Assembly: GCF_900128955.1 (NCBI RefSeq)
Contig: NZ_FQTY01000004.1
Span: forward strand, 1 to 64,000
Length of the DNA: 64,000 nt
Reading direction: 5' to 3'
Source of the DNA: Tissierella praeacuta DSM 18095
GTDB taxonomy: Bacteria; Bacillota; Clostridia; Tissierellales; Tissierellaceae
Shown in pieces: positions 61,655-64,000 of the stretch (positions within the stretch are counted from its first letter, which is position 1; each line of letters begins with the position of its first letter). The notes beneath the pieces were generated by a model. The model made no database searches. It saw nothing but the letters and a program-made list of their open reading frames with translations, and had not been told where the DNA came from. The position numbers and the translations under genes were made by a program.

Positions 61655-62606
61655 TTTCTCTATCTCCTCTCAATTTATCTGCTAGTTCTTCTATTTTTCT
61701 AAATCTATGGTTTACTCCTGATTTCCCAACTGGGGGGTCAAGCATCATACCAAGTTCCTTTAAACTTGCTTCATTATATTCTAATCTAAGTTCTGCAATT
61801 TCCCGTAAGTTAGCCGGTAATTTATTTAAACCAATGGTATTCTGAATATACTTAATACTTTCCACCTGCCTCATAGAAGCATCTATGGTCTTTCCTAAAT
61901 TGGCAGTCTCGCAATTTACTATTCTATTAATATTGTTTCTTACATTTTTTAAAACACGAATATCTTCAAGTTTTAACAGTGCTTGATGGGCTCCAATAAT
62001 ATTTAATAAATCTACTATCTGCTCACCTTCTTTAATATATACTACGTAATTTTCTTTTCTTGTTACTATCTTTGAATTTAATCCAAAAGAATTAATTACA
62101 TTAGATAAATCTACTGCATGTTCTTCATTGCTAGTGACAAATTCTAAATGATAGGTCTTTTCTGGGTTGCTAGTTGAACCTCCTCCTAAAAAGGCACCTC
62201 TGATATAGGACCGTTTACAACATCTATTTTTTATTATTTCCCTTGGAATCATAAAGTTAGGATTAAAGAAACTGGCTTCTCCCTTAATAAATCCTACATC
62301 TTCTAATATTTTTTTAGATATTTCTTTATTATTTATCACTATCAAATAATTATTATTTTTCTTAAGTTGTTTATTTCTTCTTACCATAACTTCTACATCA
62401 GTATCATAAATGCTCTTTAGTAATGAAAATATTCTTCTGGCAATAGCGGCATTTTCAGTAGTAAATTTTAAGTTTATCTTTTTCATTCCTGATATTTGTA
62501 TAGTACCATTCATTCTGACAAGAGCTGCTAACTCTGCTATAGAACAACATCTATTAGTCAAAGGTATTCTTGACAATTCATTTTTAGTTGTTGCAGAAAA
62601 TGACAT
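61647..62606 (-). CDS. whiA: WhiA-family DNA-binding regulator, 319 aa
   Basis: Two LAGLIDADG-homing-endonuclease-like repeats (RIPLTNRCCSIAELAALVRM and CKRSYIRGAFLGGGSTSNPEKTYHLE parts) are followed by a C-terminal helix-turn-helix (LREIAELRLEYNEASLKELG). Nuclease residues are lacking, as in all WhiA proteins, which act as regulators of cell division or chromosome functions. The ATG at 62606 follows GGGGTG. It lies 16 bases after the Nudix gene. Adjacent rapZ/yvcK genes are not present here. Confidence 0.95.
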   Translation of the reverse strand: MSFSATTKNELSRIPLTNRCCSIAELAALVRMNGTIQISGMKKINLKFTTENAAIARRIFSLLKSIYDTDVEVMVRRNKQLKKNNNYLIVINNKEISKKILEDVGFIKGEASFFNPNFMIPREIIKNRCCKRSYIRGAFLGGGSTSNPEKTYHLEFVTSNEEHAVDLSNVINSFGLNSKIVTRKENYVVYIKEGEQIVDLLNIIGAHQALLKLEDIRVLKNVRNNINRIVNCETANLGKTIDASMRQVESIKYIQNTIGLNKLPANLREIAELRLEYNEASLKELGMMLDPPVGKSGVNHRFRKIEELADKLRGDRENV

Positions 62607-62622
62607 CAAATCACCCCATTAT

Positions 62623-63030
62623 TTAAGATTGCAAAATATTTAATCCTTTAACTATTATATTTCTTTCATCTTGATACCTTACTAAATCTTTGGCCTTATC
62701 TATATGAACAAATAAAGCATCAATAAATCCTTCTTTTTTCTGAGGAGTGCAATCCATACTATTTGTTTTCATTAGATACCAATGAACGGTCTTATAAACC
62801 ATCTCATCTTCCTTTAAATTCTTATATTTATAATGTACCATACCTATATACTTAATTATTTCAGCTTTCACACCTGATTCTTCTAATACTTCTCTTAGTG
62901 CTGCATCTTTTATACTTTCATTCTTTTCCACTTTGCCCTTAGGTAAGACCCAATCACCATTAAATTTTTTTAAAAGTAATATTGTATTGCCAAATATTAC
63001 AACACCTCCAGAACTTACCTCTTCTATCAC
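62623..63030 (-). CDS. Nudix hydrolase, 135 aa
   Basis: The Nudix box G-x5-E-x7-REVLEESGV is complete (GKVEKNESIKDAALREVLEE, about residues 32-51), so it should cleave nucleoside diphosphate-linked compounds. The substrate cannot be deduced. The start is GTG at 63030, nine bases after GGGAG; a TTG at 63039 lacks such spacing. It is the first gene of the whiA operon. Divergent M42 peptidase starts 150 bases away, so the intervening region holds both promoters. Confidence 0.9.
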   Translation of the reverse strand: MIEEVSSGGVVIFGNTILLLKKFNGDWVLPKGKVEKNESIKDAALREVLEESGVKAEIIKYIGMVHYKYKNLKEDEMVYKTVHWYLMKTNSMDCTPQKKEGFIDALFVHIDKAKDLVRYQDERNIIVKGLNILQS

Positions 63031-63183
63031 TAGAACCAACTCCCAATATATTAATTAAATTATTTTCAGAAACCGTATTAATTCAATTATACTATATTAT
63101 TACTAGATTTGCTAAATGATTTTGACTTATATTTATAATACAATATAATATATACATAGATATTTTAAAGGGGGTATTATAAT

Positions 63184-64000
63184 ATGGAATATATAACTAA
63201 AAATTTAGAAGAATTATTAAAAATCCCAAGTCCCACTGGTAATACTGAAAAAGCAGTATTATTCGTAGAAGAAAAATTTAAAAAACTAGGAATAGTAACA
63301 AAAAGAACTACAAAAGGTGCTTTAATTGCAACTATAGAAGGAAAAAATAAAGATAAAGAAGTAACATTATCTGGCCATGTAGATACTTTAGGTGCCATGG
63401 TAAAGGAAATAAAAGGAAATGGGCGACTTAAAATTACTCAATTAGGTGGATATGTATGGAATACAGTTGAAGGTGAACATGTAACTATTGAAACTTTAGG
63501 TGGAAAAACTTACACTGGTACTATAATGACTACTAAGGCTTCATCCCATGTTCATGGTGAAGGAACTAAAACAGTAGAAAGAAATGCTGATAATATGGAA
63601 ATAAGAATAGATGAAAAGGTTTCCTCTAAAGAAGATATCCTGAATCTTGGCATAAATGTAGGAGATTTTGTATATCTTGACCCAAGAGTTGTGGTCACAG
63701 AATCAGGGTTTATTAAATCAAGACATTTAGATGATAAGGCTGGAGTTATATCTCTACTTGGCATAGCTAAACATTTAGTAGATAACAATATAAAACCTAA
63801 TTATACAACTAATTTCTTTATTTCCAATTACGAGGAAGTAGGTCACGGAGCAGCTGCAACTATTCCAGAAAAAACTTTTGAGTTTATAGCAATAGATATG
63901 GCAGCTCCTGGAGAAGGTCAAACATCAGATGAATTTTCAGTTACAATCTGTGCTAAGGATAGCTCTGGACCATATGACTATGAATTAAGAAAAAGACTTA
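63184..64000 (+). CDS. M42-family aminopeptidase, N-terminal part; runs off the window
   Basis: The only chromosomal plus-strand gene in the right half of the window. Metal ligands seen are His and Asp in LSGHVDTLGAMV, Asp in RHLDDKAGV, Glu-Glu in ISNYEEVGHG and Asp in FIAIDMA. These are standard for M42 (glutamyl/deblocking) aminopeptidases, cobalt- or zinc-dependent dodecamers that remove N-terminal residues from peptides. AAAGGGGG lies nine bases before the ATG. Only 272 residues are in the window; the C-terminal third is missing. Confidence 0.93.
   Translation, partial: MEYITKNLEELLKIPSPTGNTEKAVLFVEEKFKKLGIVTKRTTKGALIATIEGKNKDKEVTLSGHVDTLGAMVKEIKGNGRLKITQLGGYVWNTVEGEHVTIETLGGKTYTGTIMTTKASSHVHGEGTKTVERNADNMEIRIDEKVSSKEDILNLGINVGDFVYLDPRVVVTESGFIKSRHLDDKAGVISLLGIAKHLVDNNIKPNYTTNFFISNYEEVGHGAAATIPEKTFEFIAIDMAAPGEGQTSDEFSVTICAKDSSGPYDYELRKRL

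Overview
The window is AT-rich, low-GC Firmicutes DNA. It fits a strictly anaerobic, amino-acid-fermenting member of the Clostridia, most likely Tissierella-like (class Tissierellia). The basis is a selenocysteine-dependent glycine/sarcosine/betaine-type reductase operon (two in-frame UGA codons), ATP-type PEP carboxykinase, WhiA, CvfB and a clostridial pfkA-pyk-dnaE cluster. Hydantoinase and N-carbamoylsarcosine-amidase genes next to the reductase recall the creatinine-fermenting Tissierella species. That species-level assignment is inference. No rRNA, tRNA or CRISPR array was seen.

Region 1 (about 1-31,000) is part of an integrative/conjugative-type element, transcribed almost wholly on the minus strand. 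From upstream to downstream it holds: ArdA-like antirestriction proteins, a DUF4314-type protein and hypothetical proteins (26.9-30.9 kb); a winged-helix regulator, a D12-class DNA adenine methylase and a YodL-like protein (24.4-26.8 kb); a complete-looking Tad/Flp-type pilus module with two near-identical pilins flanking a 1174-residue SLH-anchored surface protein (13.9-24.4 kb); secreted and membrane mating-channel parts (DUF6550-like, a large secreted protein, VirB2-like, TrbL/VirB6-like, PrgI-like; 6.3-13.8 kb); then cargo: GIY-YIG nuclease, Y-family polymerase with YolD, P-loop kinase and Fic. An opposite-strand, GC-richer AraC/MATE cassette (8.5-11.1 kb) splits the mating-channel operon and is bounded by imperfect 32-bp direct repeats. 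The window begins inside a group II intron sitting just behind a transcription terminator. VirB4, VirD4, relaxase and integrase are not in the window.

Region 2 (31,000-43,500) is ordinary chromosome: a 23S rRNA m5U methyltransferase-like protein, YbjQ, CvfB, PEP carboxykinase, topoisomerase III, an ABC-F protein, a polysaccharide deacetylase with an apparent ATA start, and a MATE exporter.

Region 3 (43,600-53,500) is a catabolic island. A PAS-AAA+-Fis sigma-54 activator faces a near-consensus -24/-12 promoter with two upstream palindromes. That promoter drives an N-carbamoylsarcosine amidase and a hydantoinase. A GntR/FCD regulator and then grdA-grdX-grdE/G-grdB/F plus an Na+-symporter follow as separate transcription units. 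Read together, the genes suggest hydantoin or N-methylhydantoin -> N-carbamoyl amino acid -> sarcosine (or glycine) -> acetyl phosphate.

Region 4 (53,500-64,000) is housekeeping: aldo/keto reductase with ferredoxin-like tail, pyruvate kinase, phosphofructokinase, DnaE, a second GrdX-like protein, WhiA, a Nudix hydrolase, and the start of an M42 aminopeptidase on the plus strand.
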